Part shown: piece after piece, positions 35,420 through 43,887 of the stretch
Layout of the letters: the number at the start of each line of letters is the position of its first letter
Position numbering within the stretch: the first letter of the stretch is position 1
Source: an uncultured Alphaproteobacteria bacterium
Lineage (GTDB): Bacteria > Pseudomonadota > Alphaproteobacteria > Rhodospirillales > Rhodospirillaceae
Reading direction: 5' to 3'
DNA length: 64,000 bases
Assembly (NCBI GenBank): GCA_900079695.1
Contig: LT599022.1
Span: 2,424,001-2,488,000, forward strand
Program-made: the position numbers and the translations under genes
The notes under the pieces: model-generated
Database searches by the model: none
Told to the model about the DNA's origin: nothing
What the model saw: the letters and a program-made list of their open reading frames with translations, nothing else

Positions 35420-36363
35420 GTCGCCTCGGGGTTCTCAGCAACCGCTACGCCGATGGCAACCGCGGCGGGCCGCCGCTGTCGCCGCGCGCGGGGGTGACGA
35501 TCGCCGCCCCCGACGGCATCGCCGAAATTCCCGCCGCCCTCGCGCGCTTCGCCGAGGCGGGGGTCGAGGTGGTGGCGGTGGACGGCGGCGACGGAACCCT
35601 GCGCGAGGTGCTTTCGGCGCTGCCCGCGGCATTCGGCGACCGCCGCCCCGCGATCGCGCTGATCGCCTCCGGCAAGACCAACGTCGCCGCGCGCGACGTC
35701 GGCGGTTTCGGCACCGGCGACGCCGCGGTGGCGCGCCTCGCCGCCCATCTCGACGCCGGTGGCGGCACGGCGGAGCGGCACTGCCTCGAGGTTCTGCTCC
35801 CCGACCGGCCGCCGGTCCGCGGCTTCGTCGTCGGCGCGGCGATGTTCGCCCACGCCACGCGGATGGCGGGCGCGTGGTCCCACGACCGCGGCATCAAGCA
35901 GGGCGCAGGCGTGGCGATGGTGATCGCGCGGGTGCTGGCCCAGGTTCTGGGCGGCCGGATCGGGCCGGGCGTGGCCCGCCTCTCGATCGCCGCCGACGGC
36001 GCCGCGCCGCCCCCGCCGACGCCGCACTTCCTGTTCCTCGCCAGCACCTTGCACCGCCTCAGTCTGGGGCTCCGGCCGTTCCCGCAGAGCGGCGCGGGCG
36101 AACTGCGGTGGCTGGGGGTCGACGCGCCCCCGACCCGGCTGCTGCGCCAGTTGCGCCGCGCCTGGAGCGGCACGGTGGTTCGCGAACCCGGCTACGCGGG
36201 CGGCGGCGCGGCGCGCCTCGATCTCGTCCTCGACGGCGCGCTGGTGGTCGACGGCGAACTCTACGAGACCGAAACCGCGACGGTGCGCCTCGGCGAGGCG
36301 ATCCGCTTCGTCGCCCCGAACGCCTCGCATTCGGCGGCGCGACAGGATAGGCTCGCACGATGA
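35416..36363 (+). CDS. diacylglycerol/ceramide kinase family protein
   Basis: The 315-residue protein has the lipid-kinase signature VDGGDGTLREV (GGDGT at 57-61) and IASGKTNVAA, as in DAGK_cat enzymes. In Caulobacter a DAGK-like protein of the sphingolipid locus phosphorylates ceramide, so ceramide kinase is the most likely role here. The N-terminus LGVLSNRYADGNR resembles the start of that family. It overlaps both neighbours by four bases. Confidence 0.82.
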   Translation: MSRLGVLSNRYADGNRGGPPLSPRAGVTIAAPDGIAEIPAALARFAEAGVEVVAVDGGDGTLREVLSALPAAFGDRRPAIALIASGKTNVAARDVGGFGTGDAAVARLAAHLDAGGGTAERHCLEVLLPDRPPVRGFVVGAAMFAHATRMAGAWSHDRGIKQGAGVAMVIARVLAQVLGGRIGPGVARLSIAADGAAPPPPTPHFLFLASTLHRLSLGLRPFPQSGAGELRWLGVDAPPTRLLRQLRRAWSGTVVREPGYAGGGAARLDLVLDGALVVDGELYETETATVRLGEAIRFVAPNASHSAARQDRLAR

Positions 36364-37280
36364 CCGCAAGCCTCGCCGCCATCGTCGCCGCCGACCTCGC
36401 GCGCCCGCTGCGGGCGGACGCGGCCGCGATGGCGCACGAGATCGCCGCGCGCCACGGCGACGCCGTCGCGGCGGTGCTGTTCTACGGCGCGGGCCTCCGG
36501 GTCGAGAGCGACCCGACGGCGATCCTCGACCTCTACGTGCTGGTCGACGACGAGCGCGCGGTGTTCCGCAATGCCATCTCCGCCACCGCCTGCCGGGTCC
36601 TGCCGCCGAACGTGCTGTTCCTGCCCTCCAACGCGCCGGACAACGCCGGATTCAAGGTGGCGGTGATCTCGCGCCGCGCCTTCCGCGCCCGCCTCGCGCC
36701 CGAAAGCCGCGACACCACCCTGTGGGCGCGCTTCTGCCAGCCCGCACGGCTCGCCTGGGCGCGCGACGACGCGGCGCGCGCCTGGGCCGAGGACGCCTGC
36801 GCCGCCGCCGCCGCGACGGCGCTGCACTGGGCCGCCCGTCTCGGGCCGGAGACCGGCACCGCGCAAGACTATTGGCGGGCGTTGTTCCGCGCCACCTACG
36901 CCGCCGAACTGCGGGTCGAGGGCGGCGGCCGCGCCGACGCGATCGTCGGCTGGGCGGAGGACCGCTACGCCGCGCTGCTCGCCGCCAGCGACGCATTCGT
37001 GCCCGAGGGCGACGACATCTACCGCCGCCGCGCGAGTGCCGCCGAGGCGGAGCGCGCACAGGCCGCCTGGGCGCGCCGCCGCCGCTGGGGCAAGGCGCTC
37101 AACGCAGCGCGGCTGATCAAGGCGGCGTTCACCTTCGCGGGCGGCGGCGACTACATCGCCGCCAAGCTCGCCCGCCACGCCGGGCAGCCGGTGGAACTGG
37201 GGCCGTGGCAGCGCCGCCATCCGCTGCTCGCCGCGCCGTTCGTGCTCGCCGCGCTGCGCCGGAAAGGAATCGTGCGATGA
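36360..37280 (+). CDS. putative Tam41-like nucleotidyltransferase
   Basis: The 306-residue protein has no firm family. Near 40-62, FYGAGLRVES, a short linker and LDLYVLVDD recall the nucleotide loop and acidic strand of Tam41/Mmp37 CDP-diacylglycerol synthases. Middle helices and a basic, helical C-terminus fit a membrane-peripheral enzyme. Between a lipid kinase and the N-acyltransferase in an operon that also has a CDP-alcohol transferase, the logical step is CTP activation of ceramide phosphate. This rests on weak motif similarity and context only. Confidence 0.5.
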   Translation: MTASLAAIVAADLARPLRADAAAMAHEIAARHGDAVAAVLFYGAGLRVESDPTAILDLYVLVDDERAVFRNAISATACRVLPPNVLFLPSNAPDNAGFKVAVISRRAFRARLAPESRDTTLWARFCQPARLAWARDDAARAWAEDACAAAAATALHWAARLGPETGTAQDYWRALFRATYAAELRVEGGGRADAIVGWAEDRYAALLAASDAFVPEGDDIYRRRASAAEAERAQAAWARRRRWGKALNAARLIKAAFTFAGGGDYIAAKLARHAGQPVELGPWQRRHPLLAAPFVLAALRRKGIVR

Positions 37281-38404
37281 CCGGAGTGACTCTCAAGACC
37301 GTGGCCGAGGTCGGGCTCGACGCCTTCATCCGCGTGCCCTACCGCCTCTACGCCGACCTGCCGAACTGGATTCCGCCGCTGCTGCTGGAGCGCCGCGACG
37401 CCCTCAAGGCGGGCGGCAGCCCCTACCGCGACCGCGCCGAGGTCGAGATGTGGGTCGCCTACCGCGACGGCCGGCCGGTGGGGCGGATCAGCGCGCAGGT
37501 CGACCCCGCCAGCCTCGCCCGCTACCCCGGCGTCGGCCATTTCGGGATGATTGCGGCGGAGGACGACGCCGAGGTCTTCGACCGCCTGTTCGAGGCCGCC
37601 GAGGCGTGGCTGCGGGCGCGCGGCATGACCGCCGCGCTCGGGCCGATGAACCTCTCGATCAACCAGGAATGCGGCCTGCTGGTGCACGGCTTCGACACCG
37701 TGCCGATGATGATGATGCCGCACGATCCGCCCTACGCCGCCGCGCACATCGAACGCCGCGGCTACGCCAAGGCGCGCGATCTCCACGCCTTCGTGCTCGA
37801 CGCCCGCACGCTTCCCGAGCGCATGGTCAAGGTTCTGAAGCGCAAGCTTTCCGGCGGCGCGACGGTGCGGCCGCTGAACTGGAAGGACTACGACGCCGAG
37901 GTGGCGCGGCTGGTGGCGATCTTCAACGACGCCTGGGCCGACAACTGGGGCTTCGTTCCGATGGACGAGGCGGAGGTCGCCCACCTCGCCAAGGAACTGA
38001 AGCCGCTGATCGACCGGCGGCTGGTGTACTTCGCCGAGCTCGACGGCGCGGCGTTCGCGTTCATCGTCTGCCTGCCCAACCTCAACGCCGCGATCGGCGA
38101 CCTCGGCGGCCGCCTGCTGCCGTTCGGCTGGGCGAAGCTGCTGTGGCGGCTGAAGGTGCGCGGCGTGACCTCGGGGCGGGTGCTGCTGATGGGCGTGACG
38201 CGCGCGATGGCGGCGACCGGCACCGGCCGCCTCGCGCCCTTCCACCTGATCGGCAAGGTGCACGAGGAGGTGCTGCGCCAGGGCATCAACACCATCGAGA
38301 TCGGCTGGATCCTCGAAGACAACAAACCGATGCTGTCGATCGCCGACGCGCTGTGCGGCGCGCCCTACCGCACCAACCGGATATTCGAAAGGGCGCTGGG
38401 ATGA
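37277..38404 (+). CDS. bacterial ceramide synthase-like N-acyltransferase (bCerS)
   Basis: The 375-residue protein looks like a GNAT-fold acyltransferase: FIRVPYRLYADLPNWIPPL at the start, PMNLSINQECGLLVHGFD near 120 and IEIGWILEDNKPMLSIADAL near 340. Proteins of this type and size are the bacterial ceramide synthases described from Caulobacter, which acylate 3-ketosphinganine and are unrelated to eukaryotic ceramide synthase. Operon position supports this. It overlaps both neighbours by four bases. Confidence 0.8.
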   Translation: MTGVTLKTVAEVGLDAFIRVPYRLYADLPNWIPPLLLERRDALKAGGSPYRDRAEVEMWVAYRDGRPVGRISAQVDPASLARYPGVGHFGMIAAEDDAEVFDRLFEAAEAWLRARGMTAALGPMNLSINQECGLLVHGFDTVPMMMMPHDPPYAAAHIERRGYAKARDLHAFVLDARTLPERMVKVLKRKLSGGATVRPLNWKDYDAEVARLVAIFNDAWADNWGFVPMDEAEVAHLAKELKPLIDRRLVYFAELDGAAFAFIVCLPNLNAAIGDLGGRLLPFGWAKLLWRLKVRGVTSGRVLLMGVTRAMAATGTGRLAPFHLIGKVHEEVLRQGINTIEIGWILEDNKPMLSIADALCGAPYRTNRIFERALG

Positions 38405-39168
38405 TCCCGCGGGTCCTGATTCTCGGCGGCCGCCGCGGCGGCGCCGATCCGGTGGCCGCCGCCGCCGGGGTCTCGCACAAGGCGCTCGCGCCGGTGGCGG
38501 GAACGCCGATGCTGGCGCGCGTCGTCGCCACCCTGCGCGCGGCGCTGCCGGGTGCGGAGATCGGCGTCGCCATCGACTCCACGCCCGAGATCGCGGCGCT
38601 GCTCGCGACCCTCGGCCCGCTCGCGGTCGAAACGCCCGGCGGCTCGCCCTGCACCACGGTGGCGGCGGCGATGACACGGCCGGAGTTCGCGCCGCCGCTC
38701 CTGATCGCCACCGCCGACCACCCGCTGCTCACCGCGGCGATGGTGCGCCACTTCCTCGGCAACCTGCCAGACGACGTCGACGCCGCGGTGGCGCTGGCGC
38801 GGCGCGAAACCGTCGAGGCGGTCTACGCCTCGAAGCGCACCTACTGGCGCTTCGCCGACCGCGAGGTGAGCGGCTGCAACCTGTTCTACATCGGCCCGCA
38901 GCGCGCGCAGGAGATCGTCGGCTTCTGGAAGCGGCTGGAGAACGACCGCAAGACGCCGTGGAAGATGCTGCGCCACCTCGGCCCCGGCACCGTGCTGGCG
39001 TTCGCGCTGGGGCGGCTCGCCCTCGGCGACGCGCTCGACCGCCTCGGCCGCCGCGCCGGGGCGCGGATCGCCGCCGTCGACATGCCGTTCGCCGAGGCGC
39101 CGATCGACGTCGACCGGGCCGCCGACCTGGCGCTCGCCGAAACCATCCTGCGCGCGCGGCGGGACTGA
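38401..39168 (+). CDS. NTP transferase (MobA-like fold)
   Basis: The 255-residue protein begins RVLILGGRRGGADPVAAAAG, then SHKALAPVAGTPMLARVV, a nucleotidyltransferase loop with Lys, and has the acidic site TADHPLLT near 105. Residue GCNLFYIGP near 160 is also typical. MobA itself is unlikely, because the nucleotide loop differs and the context is lipid synthesis. It probably makes an NDP- or CDP-activated head-group precursor. Overlaps bCerS by four and LptF by one base. Confidence 0.75.
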   Translation: MIPRVLILGGRRGGADPVAAAAGVSHKALAPVAGTPMLARVVATLRAALPGAEIGVAIDSTPEIAALLATLGPLAVETPGGSPCTTVAAAMTRPEFAPPLLIATADHPLLTAAMVRHFLGNLPDDVDAAVALARRETVEAVYASKRTYWRFADREVSGCNLFYIGPQRAQEIVGFWKRLENDRKTPWKMLRHLGPGTVLAFALGRLALGDALDRLGRRAGARIAAVDMPFAEAPIDVDRAADLALAETILRARRD

Positions 39169-40364
39169 TGCGCGGCCTCGCCACCCGCATCGACCGCTAC
39201 ATCGTCGCCGAGCTCGTCAAGCGGCTCACGGTGGCGCTGCTGATCGTCCTCGCCGCGCTGGTGATCGAACGCATCCTGCGGCTGTTCGACTTCGTCTCGA
39301 TGAAGGGCGGGCCGGTCGATCTGGTGTGGCAGATGGCGGTGATGCTGGTGCCCCACTACCTCGGCCTCGCGCTGCCCGCGGCGTTCTTCGTATCGATCTA
39401 CCTCACCGTGGCGCGCTTCCACAACGACAGCGAATTCGACGCGATGCTCGCCTCCGGCATTTCGCCGGTGCGGTTCGCGCGGCCGCTGATGGGCTTCGCG
39501 CTCGCGCTCGCGATGCTGAGCCTCGGCGTGTTCGGCTACCTCCAGCCCTACACCCGCTACGGCTACCGCGCGCTCTACCACATCGTCACCAATATTCCGT
39601 GGGACGCGCGGGTGCCCGAAATGGCGTTCTCCCGCGTCGAGCGCGACGCGGTGGTGACCGCCGACCGCACCCGCGACGACGGCAGCATGGAGCGGGTGTT
39701 CATCCAGTACCGCGACGGCGACGCCGACGTGGTCGTCACCGCCGCCACCGGCACCCTCGAATTCGGGCCGATGCGGAGCTATTACCTGCTGCAGCTCGAA
39801 AACGCCGAACGCATCGTCAGCCGCCCCGGCCAGGCCCCCGAGCTCGGCGTCTTCGAGGCGCTCGCGATCCGCCGCCCGCTCGCCGCCTCCGCGCCGCCGT
39901 TCCGCCCGCGCGGCAACGAGGTGCGCGAGATGACCCTCGGCGAACTCGCCGCCCGCCCGCCCGCCGATGCCGAATGGACCCGCGCCCAGGCCCGCGCCGA
40001 GCTGCATGCGCGACTGGTGCGTTCGCTCTCGGTGGTGTTCCTGCCGCTGCTGGCGGTGCCGCTCGCGCTCTCGGGGCGGCGCACCCGCACCTCCGCCGGG
40101 CTGGTGGTGGGGGCGCTGGTGCTGCTGATCTACCATTACGCCACCCAGACGCTCCAGGGCGTCGCCGCGCTCGGCCGCGTCCACCCCGGCGCGATGTGGG
40201 CGGCGATGGCGGCGCTCGCGGCGATCTCGATCGCGCTGTTCCACCGCGCCCAGCGTCGCCCCGGCGCGAACCCGCTCGACCCGCTCACCGGCGCGATCGC
40301 CGACGTGCGCGACGCCGCGCGGGCGCGGCTCGCCCGCCTGTTGCCGCGGAGGGCGCGGCCATGA
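39168..40364 (+). CDS. lptF: LptF-type permease of the Lpt lipid exporter
   Basis: The 398-residue protein has the YjgP/YjgQ architecture: start RIDRYIVAELVKRLTVALL, membrane segments near 20, 55 and 95, a periplasmic beta-jellyroll region at about 130-260, and three C-terminal segments. LptF normally pairs with LptG to pull lipopolysaccharide from the inner membrane with LptB. Standard lptFG sits near lptD or pepA; here it is at the end of the sphingolipid operon, so a ceramide lipid may be the substrate. The call between LptF and LptG paralogues is by order. Confidence 0.85.
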   Translation: MRGLATRIDRYIVAELVKRLTVALLIVLAALVIERILRLFDFVSMKGGPVDLVWQMAVMLVPHYLGLALPAAFFVSIYLTVARFHNDSEFDAMLASGISPVRFARPLMGFALALAMLSLGVFGYLQPYTRYGYRALYHIVTNIPWDARVPEMAFSRVERDAVVTADRTRDDGSMERVFIQYRDGDADVVVTAATGTLEFGPMRSYYLLQLENAERIVSRPGQAPELGVFEALAIRRPLAASAPPFRPRGNEVREMTLGELAARPPADAEWTRAQARAELHARLVRSLSVVFLPLLAVPLALSGRRTRTSAGLVVGALVLLIYHYATQTLQGVAALGRVHPGAMWAAMAALAAISIALFHRAQRRPGANPLDPLTGAIADVRDAARARLARLLPRRARP

Positions 40365-41449
40365 CCCTCGCGCTCACCCTGACGCGCTACCTCTCGCGCC
40401 TGTTCGCGGTGCGCATCGTCGCGGTGCTGCTGGCGATGAGCGCGCTCGTCGAACTCGTCGAAATGCTCGACGCGATGCGCCGCCTGCTCGGGCCGGAGGC
40501 CCACCTCGGCAACGTCCTCACCTTCTCGGTGCTGCGCCTGCCGCTGGCGTTCGAACAGCTGTTCCTGCTGGCGGTCCTGGTGGGCGGCGCGCTCGCCTTC
40601 CGCACCCTCGCCACCAACGGCGAGATCGCGGTGCTGCGCGCCGCCGGACTCTCGCCCTATCGCCTCGCCGCGCTGCTGCTGCCGCTCGCCCTCGGCCTCG
40701 CGGCGGTCAACACCCTGGTCGTCGACCGCGTCGCCCCCGCCGCCGAGGCGGCGTTCGCGCGCTGGTGGGATACCGTCTCTCCCGACGACGACGACGACGA
40801 CGACGGAGGCCGACGCACCCTCTGGCTGCGCAACGGCGACGAGATCGTCGCGGTCGCCGACCTCGACGACAGCGGCACCCATGCCTGGGGGGTGACGATC
40901 TACACGCGCGACGCCTCCGGCCATATCCGCCGCCGCGTCGAGGCCGCCGAGGCGTCGTGGATCGACGGCGCATGGCGGCTCTCCGACGTCGGCGTCGCGG
41001 CGATCGGCGGCGTCACCGAAACCGAAACCCTGCGCAAGCTGCCCGGGCTCGCCTGGCCGGAAGGGCCGAAACCGGCACGCCTGCTCGACGTCGCCCACCC
41101 CACCGAGCGCCTCTCCGCCGCCGACAGCCGCGCGGTGCTGGCGGGCGAGCGGCCCGGAGGCGGATCGGTGGCGCACTACCACACCCTGATCCACAAAAGC
41201 CGCCGCGCGCCGCTTCTCCCGGCGTTGATGCTGCTGCTGGCGATGCCTGCGGCGATCGGCGGCGGCCGCATGGGCACCCTGCGCGGCATATCCGCCAGCC
41301 TCGCCTGCGGCTTCGGATTCCTGATCTTCGACGGCTTCATGCTGGCGGTCGCCGAGACCGCGGCGATGCCCGCGTGGGCGGCGGCGTGGTCCGCGCCGCT
41401 GCTGTTCGCACTGATCGGCGCGAGCCTGGTTCTGCACGCCGAAGAGTGA
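40361..41449 (+). CDS. lptG: LptG-type permease of the Lpt lipid exporter
   Basis: The 362-residue partner protein starts LTLTRYLSRLFAVRIVAVLL and has LATNGEIAVLRAAGLSPYRLA near 85, the coupling-helix region contacting LptB, a periplasmic jellyroll and C-terminal segments. A run of seven Asp (near residue 142, from a GAC repeat) lies at the start of the periplasmic domain; this is unusual. It overlaps lptF by four bases and ends the operon; the ATPase LptB is not in the window. Confidence 0.85.
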   Translation: MTLALTLTRYLSRLFAVRIVAVLLAMSALVELVEMLDAMRRLLGPEAHLGNVLTFSVLRLPLAFEQLFLLAVLVGGALAFRTLATNGEIAVLRAAGLSPYRLAALLLPLALGLAAVNTLVVDRVAPAAEAAFARWWDTVSPDDDDDDDGGRRTLWLRNGDEIVAVADLDDSGTHAWGVTIYTRDASGHIRRRVEAAEASWIDGAWRLSDVGVAAIGGVTETETLRKLPGLAWPEGPKPARLLDVAHPTERLSAADSRAVLAGERPGGGSVAHYHTLIHKSRRAPLLPALMLLLAMPAAIGGGRMGTLRGISASLACGFGFLIFDGFMLAVAETAAMPAWAAAWSAPLLFALIGASLVLHAEE

Positions 41450-41757
41450 CGCCGCACGGCCCGGATTCGCGGGATAACCCGCCGATCCTTGCAGAAATTT
41501 TTTCTCCCCCGCAGCGCCCGCGACAGCCACCACACCTTAGTTATATAACTTTTCGCGTGCCACATGAGAGACGTGCGCGAACCTGTTGATCCCATTACCT
41601 CAGGTTGCGTCGCACGGGCTGGGTATCGCACCTTCCTCGCATCCGAAATTCCGTGTATAGCCCATGAAACTCCACCGGTATTCGCATTCCGCTTCCTTGA
41701 TATGCGGGAACTGAATGACCACCCTCAATCCATCGCAAAGCCGGGAGGAGTGCTTGC
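41450..41757. other. intergenic region before the DUF4212 gene
   Basis: No gene is supported. It contains a perfect 12-base palindrome AGTTATATAACT (41539-41550), which includes a TATAAC -10-like box, and probably the promoter of the symporter operon. No convincing -35 was found. Confidence 0.5.
41539..41550. promoter_or_regulatory. palindrome, candidate operator of the symporter operon
   Basis: AGTTATATAACT is a perfect dyad in the only AT-rich patch of the region, about 210 bases before the DUF4212 start. Confidence 0.35.
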
Positions 41758-42039
41758 ATGAAGAATTACCTCGATTCGACCGACGACGCCGCCATGGCCG
41801 AGTCCCATTGGGCGGCTTCGCTCAAGCTGATTGCGGGCTGTCTTTTCGTCTGGTTCGTCGTGAGCTACGGCTTCGGCGTGATCTTCGTCGACCAGATGAA
41901 CCAGTTCAGCCTCGGCGGATACAAGCTGGGCTTCTGGTTTGCGCAGCAGGGCTCGATCTACACGTTCGTCGCGCTGATCTTCGTCTACGCCTGGCGCATG
42001 AACCAGATCGACCGCGAACACGGCGTCCAAGAGGATTGA
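41758..42039 (+). CDS. DUF4212 small subunit of a sodium/solute symporter
   Basis: The 93-residue protein has two membrane segments (SLKLIAGCLFVWFVVSYGFG near 24-43 and YTFVALIFVYAWRM near 69) and the DUF4212 layout. Such small proteins precede VC2705-type acetate/solute symporters and are thought to be their partner subunit. GGGAGGAG precedes the ATG; the symporter starts ten bases after the stop. Confidence 0.9.
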   Translation: MKNYLDSTDDAAMAESHWAASLKLIAGCLFVWFVVSYGFGVIFVDQMNQFSLGGYKLGFWFAQQGSIYTFVALIFVYAWRMNQIDREHGVQED

Positions 42040-42049
42040 GGAGGATCGC

Positions 42050-43816
42050 ATGGATCTCAAACTGCTGACCTACCTCGTCGTCGGCGCGACGTTCGCCCTC
42101 TACATCGGCATCGCCTTCTGGAGTCGCGCCGGCAGCACCGGCGAATTCTACATCGCCGGCGGCGGCGTTCACCCCGTCGCCAACGGCATGGCCACCGGCG
42201 CCGATTGGATGTCGGCGGCGTCGTTCATCTCGATGGCCGGGCTGATCGCCTTCCTGGGCTACGGCGGCTCGGTCTACCTGATGGGCTGGACCGGCGGCTA
42301 CGTGCTGCTGGCGATGCTGCTCGCGCCCTACCTGCGCAAATACGGCAAGTTCACGGTGCCCGAGTTCATCGGCGACCGCTATTATTCCAAGGCCGCGCGC
42401 ATGGTCGCAGTGGTGTGCCTGATCTTTATTTCGTTCACCTACGTCGCCGGGCAGATGCGCGGCGTCGGCATCGTGTTCTCGCGCTTCCTCGAAGTCGACA
42501 TCACCACCGGCCTTCTGGTCGGCATGGGCGTGGTGTTCGTCTACGCCGTGCTCGGCGGCATGAAGGGCATCACCTACACTCAGGTGGCGCAATACGTGGT
42601 GCTGATCATCGCCTACACGATTCCGGCGATCTTCATCTCGATGCAGCTCACCGGTCAGGTGCTGCCGCAGATCGGCCTCGGGTCCGAGCTCTCCAACGGC
42701 GGCGGCCATCTGCTCGACCGCCTCAACACCCTGGTCACCGACCTCGGATTCGCCGCCTACACCTCGGGCAACAAAAGCACCATCGACATCTTCATGATCA
42801 CCATGGCGCTGATGATCGGCACCGCCGGTCTGCCGCACGTGATCGTGCGCTTCTTCACCGTGCCGAAGGTGCGCGACGCGCGCTCCTCGGCGGGCTGGGC
42901 GCTGGTGTTCATCGCGCTGCTCTACACCGTCGCCCCGGCGGTCGGCGCGATGGCGCGCTACAACCTCACCACCACCATCCAGCACGGCCCGGTGGGCCAG
43001 GCCGAATCCAACATCGTCTACGAACAGCGGCCGGAGTGGTTCCAGCGCTGGGAGCAGACCGGCCTGCTGTCGTTCACCGACAAGAACGGCGACGGCCGCA
43101 TCCAGTACTACAACGAAGCCAATCCGGCGATGGCCGCGCGCGCCGCCGAATTCGGCTGGAAGGGCAGCGAGCTCAAGGTCGACAACGACATCATGGTGCT
43201 CGCCAATCCGGAAATCGCCGGGCTGCCCGACTGGGTGATCGCGCTGGTGGCGGCCGGAGCGGTCGCGGCGGCGCTGTCCACCGCGGCGGGCCTGCTGCTG
43301 GTGATCTCGTCGGCGATCTCGCACGACGTGTTCAAGGGCGCGCTGATGCCCGACATGTCGGAAAAGAGCGAACTGATGGTCGGCCGCATCTCGGCGGCGG
43401 TGGCGATCGGCATCGCCGGCTATCTCGGCTACAACCCGCCCGGATTCGTCGCCCAGGTGGTGGCGTTCGCCTTCGGTCTCGCCGCGGCGTCGCTGTTCCC
43501 GGCGATCCTGATGGGCATCTTCTCGAAGTCGACCACCCGCGAGGGCGCGATCGCGGGGATGCTCACCGGCCTCGCCTTCACCTTCGGCTACATCCTCTAC
43601 TTCAAGGGGATCTTCATCACGCCGCTGGCGGCGAACGTGCCCGCCAACTGGCTGTTCGGGATCTCGCCCGAAGGCATCGGCACGGTCGGCGCGGCGCTCA
43701 ACTTCGCCGTCACCTTCGCGGTCAGCAAGGTGACCGCGGCGCCGCCGAAGGAAGTGCAGGAGCTCGTCGAGCACATCCGCGTGCCCGCCGGGGCCGGCCG
43801 CGCCCACGCCCACTGA
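42050..43816 (+). CDS. sodium:solute symporter, acetate (ActP/VC2705)-type
   Basis: The 588-residue protein has 13-14 membrane segments and the SSS-family pattern: FYIAGGGVHPVANGMATGAD near 32, DWMSAASFISMAGLIAFLGY, and VTAAPP near the end. VC2705-type symporters take up short monocarboxylates such as acetate with Na+. An insertion near 320-360 with DKNGDGRIQYYN, an EF-hand-like loop, may bind calcium; I note this as unusual. The nearby SatP-type carrier makes acetate the best guess. Confidence 0.9.
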   Translation: MDLKLLTYLVVGATFALYIGIAFWSRAGSTGEFYIAGGGVHPVANGMATGADWMSAASFISMAGLIAFLGYGGSVYLMGWTGGYVLLAMLLAPYLRKYGKFTVPEFIGDRYYSKAARMVAVVCLIFISFTYVAGQMRGVGIVFSRFLEVDITTGLLVGMGVVFVYAVLGGMKGITYTQVAQYVVLIIAYTIPAIFISMQLTGQVLPQIGLGSELSNGGGHLLDRLNTLVTDLGFAAYTSGNKSTIDIFMITMALMIGTAGLPHVIVRFFTVPKVRDARSSAGWALVFIALLYTVAPAVGAMARYNLTTTIQHGPVGQAESNIVYEQRPEWFQRWEQTGLLSFTDKNGDGRIQYYNEANPAMAARAAEFGWKGSELKVDNDIMVLANPEIAGLPDWVIALVAAGAVAAALSTAAGLLLVISSAISHDVFKGALMPDMSEKSELMVGRISAAVAIGIAGYLGYNPPGFVAQVVAFAFGLAAASLFPAILMGIFSKSTTREGAIAGMLTGLAFTFGYILYFKGIFITPLAANVPANWLFGISPEGIGTVGAALNFAVTFAVSKVTAAPPKEVQELVEHIRVPAGAGRAHAH

Positions 43817-43833
43817 CGCCTTCGCAATCGATC

Positions 43834-43861
43834 CGGCGAACCCCATATCCGGGGTTCGCCG
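43834..43861 (+). terminator. hairpin after the symporter gene
   Basis: An 11-bp perfect stem (43834-43844 with 43851-43861), 6-base loop, followed by TCTTCCTTCC. Confidence 0.65.
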
Positions 43862-43887
43862 TCTTCCTTCCCGCGGGGGGCCCGTCC

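Noticed and set aside
38401..39168. Molybdenum cofactor guanylyltransferase MobA
   Set aside because: The nucleotide loop differs from MobA and no molybdopterin gene is nearby; the lipid operon gives a better context.
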